From NCBI GenBank assembly GCA_029204225.1, contig MU832045.1, positions 26,196-90,195 on the forward strand: a stretch of DNA of 64,000 nucleotides, read 5' to 3'. The position numbers and the translations under genes were made by a program. A model generated the notes under the pieces. The model was given only the letters and a program-made list of their open reading frames with translations. It was not told the DNA's origin and searched no databases. Shown piece after piece: positions 22,340 to 30,831 of the stretch. Position 1 is the stretch's first letter, and each line of letters starts with the position of its first letter. The DNA is from Diphasiastrum complanatum (taxonomy: Eukaryota > Streptophyta > Lycopodiopsida > Lycopodiales > Lycopodiaceae).

Positions 22340-23100
22340 ACCTGAACACACTCTTGCTTAAGCTCTCAAACTTTCCAGCAAGTGACCAAATCAAGTTATG
22401 GTGTGAAGAGTTACTTGCATTCTTAGAAAATACCCAAAACTAGGATGCCAAGATTACCTAGTAATGAACAAACTTGATCAACATATGATCAACACACTAA
22501 GATATTGATTCAACCTGTAAAACCACATGTAAACCACACTTCTAAAAGTTTATAAACTCCAGCAAGTGATAAATACAAGATTTAGAGGTGAATGAATGAG
22601 CACACTTAGTGAATCACAAGACTAGCTTCACTATCTTGTCAAATCTTGGTGTTTAGATGTAGATCTAAGATCACTTCACATGAGAATGTTCCTCAACCTG
22701 TTAAGAACCTGAAAACACACTTGCATAATGGTTAACACCTTCCAGCAAATGCTCCAATCAAATTACATAAGGAGAGTTACTTACATGCTCAACAAAGTAC
22801 ACCAAAAATTATGCCAAAATTGATGACAATCTTTACAATATGCTCTTCACAATGGAGCTTACAATATGTTCACCCAAAAAAGGGGATCTTTCATCCAAAT
22901 GGGAGCTTTGCTCAGCCTTTAGGAGAATTACAACTCACTCAAAAGAGCATTTGTCATCCACTTAAGGAGAAGTTTCATCCACTTAAGGAGAGTGTTCATC
23001 CAAGAATGGAGATTGTCAACAATAGGATTGAAAAGAACATTGTTAGTATTGAATATGCACAAGCCTCACAATCACAAATGATTAGGTGTTATGATCTAAT
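22340..23100 (-). repeat. Imperfect repeats in the leader of element C
   Basis: The 1160-nt leader is about twice as long as that of A and B. It contains three diverged units (from about 22342, 22512 and 22694) sharing CAACCTG, a CACACTT block, CCAGCAAGTG and a GAGTTACTT block, with a period of about 170-182 bp. Nearer the LTR (about 22950-23020) are three or four copies of a unit of about 21 bp built on TTCATCCACTTAAGGAGA. No protein function is implied; RNA packaging or dimerisation signals are possible. Confidence 0.55.
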
Positions 23101-23289
23101 CCAAAATAGTTTCTTTTCAGCCTCTGATCTTCAATAGACCTGAAATATGCTTTTGATCCACAAGTTCAACTCACAAAACAAAGGTTAGTAAGATTTGATC
23201 AACAAAGCAATGCAAAATCATGCTAGAACTTGATCAAACATCCAAATATCACCAAAAATGGAATACTTACTGTAAATAGAAGCCAACCA

Positions 23290-23301
23290 GCTCTGATACC
23301 A
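23290..23301 (-). promoter_or_regulatory. Primer-binding site of element C
   Basis: Minus-strand TGGTATCAGAGC immediately after the LTR, identical to that of A and B. Confidence 0.92.
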
Positions 23302-23669
23302 TGTGAAAAATACAGATCCTAAGTGGATCTAAACTCCAAGATCATTGGCTTGAATGCTTGCACTCCAAACTACATAAGCTAGGAATTGGCAACACATTCT
23401 ATGCTACCTAGAATGCAAAGAACTTGATCAAAAAACATTTATCACAAATGGAAACTTCCATAAACATCAAGTGCGGCCCAAAATAGCATTATACAGTCCA
23501 TAATACATCAGCCTACCACTTTTGGAAAGCACCTAAGATCATACACACAAAGCTTGAACTCAATCACTACACAATGCCAACAATGGAAGGAGAACCCAAT
23601 AGAAAAATCTCTCATTAAGCAAATGAATACAATGGATCTGCTCCAACCTGTTTCTCCACGGCCTACCTG

Positions 23670-23679
23670 CTATATATAG
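23670..23679 (-). promoter_or_regulatory. TATA box of element C 5' LTR
   Basis: Self-complementary CTATATATAG, about 270 bp inside the LTR, followed on the transcribed side by a CT/GA-rich stretch. Confidence 0.65.
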
Positions 23680-23856
23680 CTGAGAGAGATGACTCTCTCT
23701 CCTCTCTCTAGACCCTCCTTACCTAAAATATGCCCTATATAGGTAAAATTGGCATATATGTCCAAAATACATGAAAATGGACTCATTTCGAAGGTCTTGA
23801 AGTTTGACACTTCTTCATACTGAAAAAATACACTTACTAAAAATATCTAGACCTGT

Positions 23857-23870
23857 TTCACACGTGTGAA
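23857..23870. promoter_or_regulatory. TTCACACGTGTGAA palindrome, LTR C
   Basis: The same 14-mer as in A and B. Here it is about 180 bp upstream of the TATA box, in U3, rather than in the transcribed part. Confidence 0.45.
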
Positions 23871-24044
23871 AAGTCAGATCCTAAACTATGTGCCATTTTT
23901 AGCAATTTTGGCCTAAAACTAGACAAGGAAATGTTGACAATTTTCACAGGTAAGGCATGAGATTTCTCCCAGCTTCTTTTACAAGAGTAATATGAAGCTT
24001 TTCCAGAGCAAAATATAATCCCATTGGCTCTCAAACGAAAAATG

Positions 24045-24262
24045 TTTACAGAGCTTGCAAGAAACGTGGATTTGTCGCTTGAGAGCTCTCGATAAACGCG
24101 GGCTTAGGCTTTAATGTTCGTTCATTTCTTTTCGATAAGCCATCTGATGAACACAGATTGATTGTGAGACGGCCGGCCTTGTTGGCGCTTATTGGCACGT
24201 TCGCATGGTTAATGAGTGGGCCAATGCCATTGCGAACGTATGTTGTATATGGTATAATAGCG
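24045..24262 (+). other. Possible host exon or exon relic between elements C and B
   Basis: This lies in the roughly 605 bp of older DNA left between two recent insertions. From ATG 24045, 17 codons are open (MFTELARNVDLSLESSR). Shifting one frame, 24083-24262 is open for 60 codons with CpG-rich, protein-like content: FDKPSDEHRLIVRRPALLAL followed by a hydrophobic stretch ending VVYGIIA. The open frame meets GTATGT at 24263, a good plant 5' splice donor, and AT-rich DNA follows. It could be a first exon with a one-base deletion, or two alternatives of one exon. I do not recognise the protein. Two membrane segments are possible. Confidence 0.35.
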
Positions 24263-24841
24263 GTATGTATTCACATTAATATTTTTGATTCATTTTAAAC
24301 CCATTTTAATAGACAATTAGTTAATAAAATCAAATTTGTGCATTCTAACCTGCCATATTAATGTGTAATTAATCACATGCAAATCAATTTTATAAATCAC
24401 AACCAACTACCAAAGTTTATGCCAAAGTAAGTTTAGTTGGAAGATTGAAAGGCATTTATATTTTGTTTGAAAATCATATGAGAGGTGCATGAGAGGTGCA
24501 GGTGAATGGTGTGAGTGAAGGGCATCGTTGAAGCGTGGAAAAGTAGGGCAGGACGGGCTGTGAAAAATTGTCAACTAGTAGTATTTTCCTAACTTGAGAT
24601 TTTGTAGGCCTATGGCCAAATAAAAGTTAGAGATAGGTTCATACATGTATGTAGAGGCCCAAAGTATGTGTACACTACTTTTGAGGTCACATTAATTAGA
24701 GGAGGTCGAGTGTGGAGCTCTTCTATTGGCTCATAATTTGGTGCATTCCTATTTGACCAAATTTCTAGGTAGATGGGTGAATCCTATTGGACCCCAATTT
24801 TAGCCTATCATAAGACAAGTGGCCAAGAGGCACTATGGCTG

Positions 24842-24851
24842 CTATAAATAG
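24842..24851 (+). promoter_or_regulatory. TATA box of element B 5' LTR
   Basis: CTATAAATAG, 283 bp into the LTR. It drives the genomic RNA and is duplicated in the 3' LTR at 30050-30059, where it could drive outward readthrough towards element E. Confidence 0.7.
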
Positions 24852-24996
24852 CCATCTCCACGAGTATGTACACATCTCATTTTCATTCTATTGAATGAAT
24901 GTTATGCTCTTTGAAGATCCATCTTCTTCTCTCTCACTTTTTTGTTCATATCTTGCATTCTAGCCACTAGAATTGTGATTTCTTTGTTGCTATGGC

Positions 24997-25010
24997 TTCA
25001 CACGTGTGAA
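24997..25010. promoter_or_regulatory. TTCACACGTGTGAA palindrome, LTR B
   Basis: Intact in the 5' LTR. In the 3' LTR (30205-30218) the central CG has become CA, giving CACATGTG, as expected of methyl-CpG deamination. Confidence 0.45.
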
Positions 25011-25145
25011 ATGCAGGTTGTAGGCTCTGAAGTACGGACAGGGACAGCAAGTTTCTGTTTGTGGAAGCTTATGATCAGATTTTGATGTTTAGTTGATGTT
25101 TAGTATACTTAACATCACAATTTCTATCATTTTTTCAATCTAGAT

Positions 25146-25355
25146 GTGCATAACTTCCATGGCCAAGATCTTTATGAAACTTTAGCATCTTTTGGATCTG
25201 AGTTTTTCACATGGTATCAGAGCATTAGGCGGCCAAATGTGCAGGTTTTGCCAGATTTAGAAGAGATTTGTGGGCGAGTTTGCTTTTGTAGCATTCCAAT
25301 CAAGTTTCTAGCTAAAAATCTTGTTGATTTATGTGTAGAAATTGGATCTTTGTGA
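25146..25355 (+). other. Upstream ORF in the leader of element B
   Basis: A 69-codon ATG frame that begins inside the transcribed end of the LTR, crosses the primer-binding site (read as WYQS) and ends about 465 nt before the gag ATG. The same 69 residues are open in A (16545-16754, minus). By scanning it would precede gag and could damp its translation. Conservation may only reflect the youth of both copies. Confidence 0.3.
25212..25223 (+). promoter_or_regulatory. Primer-binding site of element B
   Basis: TGGTATCAGAGC immediately follows the 5' LTR. Confidence 0.93.
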
Positions 25356-25820
25356 TCAAAACATCATTTGTATGCATTTCAATTGAAGTAGGGCGAATTC
25401 CCTCTGTACTTATCAGAATAAGGAGACAAAATTTGTTTTGGAAAGAGGGAGATGCAAGATCCAACAAGATCCTATTAGTTTTCCATTCTAGCATATAGTT
25501 TTTTGATTCAATTTCTTGCTTCTTCATGTCAAAAACTTCAAAATTGATGTAACCCTCTGATTTTCAGTTTGCTGAATGATTCAAGAGTGTATTTCAATCT
25601 TAGGAGTGAGGGAAAAGCAAGTATATTGAGGTTTGGTCTTGGTTTGATCAAGAAATCATAAAACTAGTGGCTAAAATTGAGGAAAAAGTGAGGAAAAGAG
25701 AGAAAAAGTAAGGTTTTAGGTTCCAAATCTTTGTGATTTCTTCTTGTGTTTCATTTGTTGATTCAAGAGAGTGCTTAGTGCATTGGAACAGGTCAAAGAT
25801 CAGAGATCAATCATTGCAAC

Positions 25821-28800
25821 ATGGCTACAAATGGAGGCTACATGTTGGAAAGCAATGATAGGCTTACCTCCCTCAACTATTCTACTTGGAAAGTAAGGAT
25901 GGAGTCTTTGCTTGAGATGAATGAGTTGATGGATATTGTTGTAGGTGTGGAGGAGAGACCTTTGGCACCTCAAGAACAATTGAGGTATGACAAGAGGGCA
26001 AAGAAAGCCCTTCACATGATCAAGATGAATGTGACAAATGAGCTTATCAAAGAGGTTGGTAAGTGCACATCATCTAGTGAAGCTTGGGAAGCCTTGAAGA
26101 AGGTTTATGAATCCAAGTCTACTTCTAGAGTGTTGACTTTAAGAAGGCAAATCTTTTCTTGTATGCAAAAGAAGAGTGAGAGTGGACATGCTTTTGTTTT
26201 GAGAGTTAAAGCATTGAATGATGAGTTAGCATGCATTAATGATGGCATAAATAATGAGGAGCTTGTTCAAGTGATTCTCAATGGCTTGTTGGATGATCAT
26301 GCTAATCTTGTTCAAAGTTATGCTATCCAAAAATGTTTACCAAGTGTTGGAGACTTGCAAGAGGTCTTGTTGGCTGAAGAATTCAGGTTGCAAGCAAGAG
26401 TGGGAGCATCTTCTACATCTCAAGGAGGAGAAGAGGAGGCAATGTTCTCTAAAGGCAAGTTCAAGGGCAAAGGTAAAAGCAATTGGTCTAAAGGGCAAGA
26501 CCAAGGTGAGCACTCTACTTTTGGCAAAAAGAAGGATAGATCTAAGTTAAAATGTTTCTATTGTGGAGTCAAAGGGCATTTTGCTAGTGATTGTTTCAAG
26601 AAAAAGAGGGATCAAGGGGAAAAGCAAACCAATCTAACTATTGATGAGGGTGGGGATGAGCTTCTTTCAAATGATGCTTTTGTTATGTCATCTTGCTTGT
26701 TGGCTAATCATGGAGACATTGATCCTTGGTGGATTGATAGTGGAGCCACTTCTCATATGACATATCATAAAGAGTATTTTTCATCTTTAATGGCATTTGA
26801 TGGTGATAGGAAGGTAATCTATACCGCAAATGATGGTGAGTGTACAATCAAGGGGATTGGCACAATTCCTATTTCACTTTCTACAAATAGGAATATAGAA
26901 TTGAAAGATGTTTTGCTCATTCCATCCATTACCAAGAACTTACTTAGTGTAAGCCAAATGCTTGACAAAGGATTCAAAGTTGAGTTTGATGGTGATGCTT
27001 GCTTGATCAAAAAGGGGTGTAGTATCATTGCAAAAGGGAAAAGGCAAGGGAAATTGTTCAAGCTTGATGCATGTGTTGTTGCTAACCAAGTTGGATGCAT
27101 GGCAAATGAACAAATGTCAATTCAAGAGGTATGGCATAAAAGGATGGGACATCTCAACTACAAGGCCTTGGAGGTAATAGCCAAAAAGGAGGTAGTAAGG
27201 GGACTTCCCAAGTCTCTTACTTGCTTGAATCATGTTTGTGAAGAATGTGCTTTGTCTAAATCACATAGATTGCCATATACTAGATCTATATCTAGATCTA
27301 AGATGCCTTTTTCTCTCTTGCATTCGGATATTCATGGTGTTACTACAATTAGCAATGGAGGTGCTAAGATGTATGTAACTTTCATTGATGATTTTAGTAG
27401 ATTTTGTTGGGTTTATCTACTAAAGAGCAAGGATGAGGTGTTTGATGTGTTTGTCAAGTTCAAAGTTGCTATTGAGACTCAATTTACAACCAAAATCAAA
27501 TGCTTGAGGAGCGACAATGGTGGTGAATACATTTCTAACAAATTCAAAGCCTTTTGCGATGAGCATGGGATCAAGAGGGAGTACACATGTCCAAGAACAC
27601 CACAACAAAATGGAGTGGCCGAGAGGAAGAATAGAACCTTGTGTGAGAGTGCAAAGGCAATGAGATTGAATGCTAATCTTCCTAAACCCTTTTGGAGTGA
27701 TGCTTTGTTGTGTGCAAATTTCCTATGCAATAGATGGCCAAGTGTTGTATTGGAAGGAAAAACCCCTTTTGAAGCTTTGTTTGGTATGAAGCCTAATGTC
27801 AAGTTTCTAAGAACTTTTGGATGCATTTGCTACTTCAACATTACTCTTGATGATAGAACTAAGGAGGATCCATCTTCAAGAAAGGGCATTTTTGTTGGTT
27901 ATAGTGAAGTAAGCAAAGCATATAGGATTTATGTTCCTTCAATCAAGAAAGTGTTCACAAGTAGGGATGTCATTTTTGATGAAAATAACATTCCAAAAGT
28001 TGTTTCAAGTGATGATGGTGTTGTTGCAACTAATGTGCTTGATGACAATGGAGTTGATGACACATTGGATGTGGATGTTGAAGAAGCCTCTTCAAGTCAA
28101 ATTCCAAGGAGAACTCCAAGGCATAAAGTGAAACCCTCAAGGCTCACTTATGATGGCAAAGGTAAGCAAGTGGTGGATGGATCCAACTATGCTTTCCTAA
28201 CTTCTTTTGATGTACCTTCATGTGTAGATGAAGCAAGGCAAAAAGAGGAATGGATCCAAGCAATGGATCTTGAGTTTGAAGCACTTATGAAGAACAACAC
28301 ATGGAGATTGGTGGAGCTTCCAAAGGGCAAAAGTGCAATTGGATGCAAATGGATCTTCAAGGTAAAGACAAATCAAGATGGATCTATCAACAAGTTGAAG
28401 GCAAGGTTGGTGGCTAAAGGTTATGCTCAAGAGCATGGCATTGACTATGAGGAAACCTTTGCACCCGTGGCAAAGATGGTGAGCATAAGAGTAATCATTT
28501 CCCTTGCAACTCTTTATGGATGGGATCTTTGGCAATTAGACATTTCTAATGCTTTCTTGAATGGTGATCTTGAAGAGGAAGTCTACATGGAGCAACCCGA
28601 GAGCTATGTTTCTCATAGCAAGCCTAATCATGTGTGTTTTCTACAAAAAAGTTTGTATGGTCTTAAGCAAGCACCAAGGAGTTGGTATGCTAGGCTTAAC
28701 TCTTTTCTACTTTCTCAAAACTTCACTATGAGTGAGTATGATCATTCACTTTACTTTAGAATTAGTGCTAATGATGTTACAATCCTTCTAATTTATGTGG

Positions 28801-29771
28801 ATGACATTATTTTAAGTGGAGGGAACAAGGAAGATATAGAAGATATCAAGAAAGCACTAAAAAAGGAATTTGAAGTGCATGATCTTGGTCTTTTGAGCTA
28901 TATCTTAGGAATAGAAGTAATTAGAACTTCTCAAATCACTTTTATTTCACAAGAGAAGTATGCTATTTCTATTCTCAATAGATTTCATATGGTAGATGCA
29001 AATCCTATTGATACACCTATGGAATCACATGTAAAGCTAACTATAAGAGGTAATGAAAGATCCTTCGAGGACATTACTCTCTATAGGAAGCTAATAGGTT
29101 CTCTTATATATCTAACCATCACAAGACCTGATTTATCTTATTGTGTTGGTAGATTAAGCCAATTCATGCAAGATCCTAGCATAGAACATTGGAAACTAGG
29201 AAAGAGGATCTTGAGATACATCTCGGGAACAAAAGATTTTGGCATTGTTTATAGAGGCTCATCACCTAACTTATTTGGTTTTTCAGATTCAGATTTTGCA
29301 GGAGACCTTATGGATAGAAAATCCATAAATGCACATGCTATTTTCATAGGTGATGGAGCTATCTCATGGATGTCGAAGAAACAAGCAACTATATCACTTT
29401 CTTCTAGTGAGGCCGAGTACAAAGCTTTGACATCATGCACAAAGGAGATGGTGTGGATCAAGAGGATGATTATGGAGCTTCATTTGCTGGATTTTTCAGA
29501 GAGTCCAATCATCTTTTGTGACAACCTTTCAGCCCAAAGTCTAGCAAGCAATCCGGTTTTCCATGCAAGGAGCAAACATATCGAGGTGGCTTACCATTTT
29601 GTGAGAGAACAAGTGTTGGCAAAAGAGATCAAGCTTGAACATGTCCCATCAAAGGAATGTGTGGCTGATATCTTTACCAAAGCATTGGGAAAGGACTTAT
29701 TTTTCAAGCATAGAACAAGTCTTGGTGTACTTTCTAAATCTATGCTAAAACTAGTTGAAGAGGGAGTGTGA
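25821..29771 (+). CDS. Copia gag-pol polyprotein B (1316 aa, intact)
   Basis: The same architecture as the A polyprotein: gag, zinc knuckle (245-258), protease DSG (306-308), integrase D503/D565/E601, reverse transcriptase YVDD (992-995) and RNase H. Compared with A it has Ser121 for Asn, Thr342 for Ala, Pro496 for Ser, Asn722 for Gly, Leu740 for Phe and Lys808 for Glu; none is a catalytic residue. The leader between primer site and ATG is 597 nt and holds an upstream frame (25146-25355). The reading frame ends GTG-TGA, the TGA coming from the first bases of the 3' LTR. The product acts in cytoplasmic particles, and integration takes place in the nucleus. Confidence 0.96.
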   Translation: MATNGGYMLESNDRLTSLNYSTWKVRMESLLEMNELMDIVVGVEERPLAPQEQLRYDKRAKKALHMIKMNVTNELIKEVGKCTSSSEAWEALKKVYESKSTSRVLTLRRQIFSCMQKKSESGHAFVLRVKALNDELACINDGINNEELVQVILNGLLDDHANLVQSYAIQKCLPSVGDLQEVLLAEEFRLQARVGASSTSQGGEEEAMFSKGKFKGKGKSNWSKGQDQGEHSTFGKKKDRSKLKCFYCGVKGHFASDCFKKKRDQGEKQTNLTIDEGGDELLSNDAFVMSSCLLANHGDIDPWWIDSGATSHMTYHKEYFSSLMAFDGDRKVIYTANDGECTIKGIGTIPISLSTNRNIELKDVLLIPSITKNLLSVSQMLDKGFKVEFDGDACLIKKGCSIIAKGKRQGKLFKLDACVVANQVGCMANEQMSIQEVWHKRMGHLNYKALEVIAKKEVVRGLPKSLTCLNHVCEECALSKSHRLPYTRSISRSKMPFSLLHSDIHGVTTISNGGAKMYVTFIDDFSRFCWVYLLKSKDEVFDVFVKFKVAIETQFTTKIKCLRSDNGGEYISNKFKAFCDEHGIKREYTCPRTPQQNGVAERKNRTLCESAKAMRLNANLPKPFWSDALLCANFLCNRWPSVVLEGKTPFEALFGMKPNVKFLRTFGCICYFNITLDDRTKEDPSSRKGIFVGYSEVSKAYRIYVPSIKKVFTSRDVIFDENNIPKVVSSDDGVVATNVLDDNGVDDTLDVDVEEASSSQIPRRTPRHKVKPSRLTYDGKGKQVVDGSNYAFLTSFDVPSCVDEARQKEEWIQAMDLEFEALMKNNTWRLVELPKGKSAIGCKWIFKVKTNQDGSINKLKARLVAKGYAQEHGIDYEETFAPVAKMVSIRVIISLATLYGWDLWQLDISNAFLNGDLEEEVYMEQPESYVSHSKPNHVCFLQKSLYGLKQAPRSWYARLNSFLLSQNFTMSEYDHSLYFRISANDVTILLIYVDDIILSGGNKEDIEDIKKALKKEFEVHDLGLLSYILGIEVIRTSQITFISQEKYAISILNRFHMVDANPIDTPMESHVKLTIRGNERSFEDITLYRKLIGSLIYLTITRPDLSYCVGRLSQFMQDPSIEHWKLGKRILRYISGTKDFGIVYRGSSPNLFGFSDSDFAGDLMDRKSINAHAIFIGDGAISWMSKKQATISLSSSEAEYKALTSCTKEMVWIKRMIMELHLLDFSESPIIFCDNLSAQSLASNPVFHARSKHIEVAYHFVREQVLAKEIKLEHVPSKECVADIFTKALGKDLFFKHRTSLGVLSKSMLKLVEEGV
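29754..29766 (+). promoter_or_regulatory. Polypurine tract of element B
   Basis: GTTGAAGAGGGAG directly before the 3' LTR, inside the last codons of gag-pol. Confidence 0.85.
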
Positions 29772-30419
29772 AAAATTGTCAACTAGTAGTATTTTCCTAA
29801 CTTGAGATTTTGTAGGCCTATGGCCAAATAAAAGTTAGAGATAGGTTCATACATGTATGTAGAGGCCCAAAGTATGTGTACACTACTTTTGAGGTCACAT
29901 TAATTAGAGGAGGTCGAGTGTGGAGCTCTTCTATTGGCTCATAATTTGGTGCATTCCTATTTGACCAAATTTCTAGGTAGATGGGTGAATCCTATTGGAC
30001 CCCAATTTTAGCCTATCATAAGACAAGTGGCCAAGAGGCACTATGGCTGCTATAAATAGCCATCTCCACGAGTATGTACACATCTCATTTTCATTCTATT
30101 GAATGAATGTTATGCTCTTTGAAGATCCATCTTCTTCTCTCTCACTTTTTTGTTCATATCTTGCATTCTAGCCACTAGAATTGTGATTTCTTTGTTGCTA
30201 TGGCTTCACACATGTGAAATGCAGGTTGTAGGCTCTGAAGTACGGACAGGGACAGCAAGTTTCTGTTTGTGGAAGCTTATGATCAGATTTTGATGTTTAG
30301 TTGATGTTTAGTATGCTTAACATCACAATTTCTATCATTTTTTCAATCTAGATGTGCATAACTTCCATGGCCAAGATCTTTATGAAACTTTAGCATCTTT
30401 TGGATCTGAGTTTTTCACA
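29767..30419 (+). repeat. 3' LTR of element B
   Basis: 653 bp, nearly identical to 24559-25211. It is followed by the duplicated target CGGGC. Confidence 0.97.
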
Positions 30420-30458
30420 CGGGCCGGGCAGGTGGGACCGTAAAACACTGGCACCTGA

Positions 30459-30816
30459 TGTAATAGCTCCTAACACCATAGTAGGACAAACACTATCTGA
30501 TCCACCCAACCTTGCCTACTCCCTGATATGGAGCAAGCCCCCCCTAGCCCAGTGTGAGACCTGGTAGCATGCAACTGCCAAGTGTCGGCCACGTGGCACT
30601 CACGTGGTCGACTGCACGTCGGGACCCAACTGGGAGCCCTATCCTACTGACAGGGGCCCTAGGTTGTGTTAGGCCCGCCATGACTATGGACCATGCTGGG
30701 GCACACTACTCACACTGTCTTGCCCTGTTGGTCGTGTACGTTGGACACGACCCTGACTGTGGTATCTGACCTATCTGTATTCTCTAGGGTTCGGCACTGG
30801 TTACGAGCTCATAACA
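30459..30816 (-). repeat. 3' LTR of element E
   Basis: 358 bp. Most differences from the other LTR are transitions. On the antisense strand a 71-codon frame (30554-30769) is open in both LTR copies; it is probably not a gene. Confidence 0.95.
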
Positions 30817-30831
30817 CTCCCTCCCCCTTAA
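30817..30831 (-). promoter_or_regulatory. Polypurine tract of element E
   Basis: The minus strand reads TTAAGGGGGAGGGAG immediately before the 3' LTR. The TAA that would end the polyprotein lies at its upstream edge (30828-30830). Confidence 0.85.

Larger units (their letters stand above)
18377..23948 (-). mobile_element. Non-autonomous copia-like LTR element C (gag only plus novel tail)
   Basis: The element is 5572 bp with two 647-bp LTRs that differ at a single base by eye (T at 18742 against C at 23667, approximately). The 5-bp target duplication is GGTAA (18372-18376 and 23949-23953). The primer-binding site and polypurine tract are identical to those of A and B. One 1030-codon frame is the only large ORF; no protease, integrase, reverse transcriptase or RNase H motif occurs in any frame. 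This fits the published class of terminal-repeat retrotransposons with a GAG domain (TR-GAG), moved in trans by an autonomous relative. The insertion is very recent. Confidence 0.95.
23302..23948 (-). repeat. 5' LTR of element C
   Basis: 647 bp. On the minus strand it starts TGTGAAAATTGTCAAC, nearly the same first 16 bases as the LTRs of A and B, although the rest of the LTR is different sequence. Confidence 0.96.
24559..25211 (+). repeat. 5' LTR of element B
   Basis: 653 bp from TGTGAAAAATTGTCAAC to TTTTTCACA. It differs from the A LTRs at a few positions (for example near 24770), a state shared by both LTRs of B. Confidence 0.97.
24559..30419 (+). mobile_element. Complete Ty1/copia LTR retrotransposon B
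   Basis: The element is 5861 bp, the same length as A. Its two 653-bp LTRs differ at about two positions by eye (ACACGTGTG against ACACATGTG near 25002/30210, and TAGTATACTT against TAGTATGCTT near 25106/30313). The target duplication is CGGGC (24554-24558 and 30420-30424). It has one intact 1316-codon frame. It is an independent insertion from A, since the target sites differ, of the same young family. Confidence 0.97.

Noticed and set aside
22811-23137. 108-codon plus-strand frame in the leader of C
   Set aside because: Its HPLKE-type repeats are a translation of the 21-bp mini-array on the non-transcribed strand.
30554-30769. 71-codon frame open in both LTRs of element E
   Set aside because: It is antisense to the element and short. 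GC-rich LTR sequence can stay open by chance, and no motif was found.
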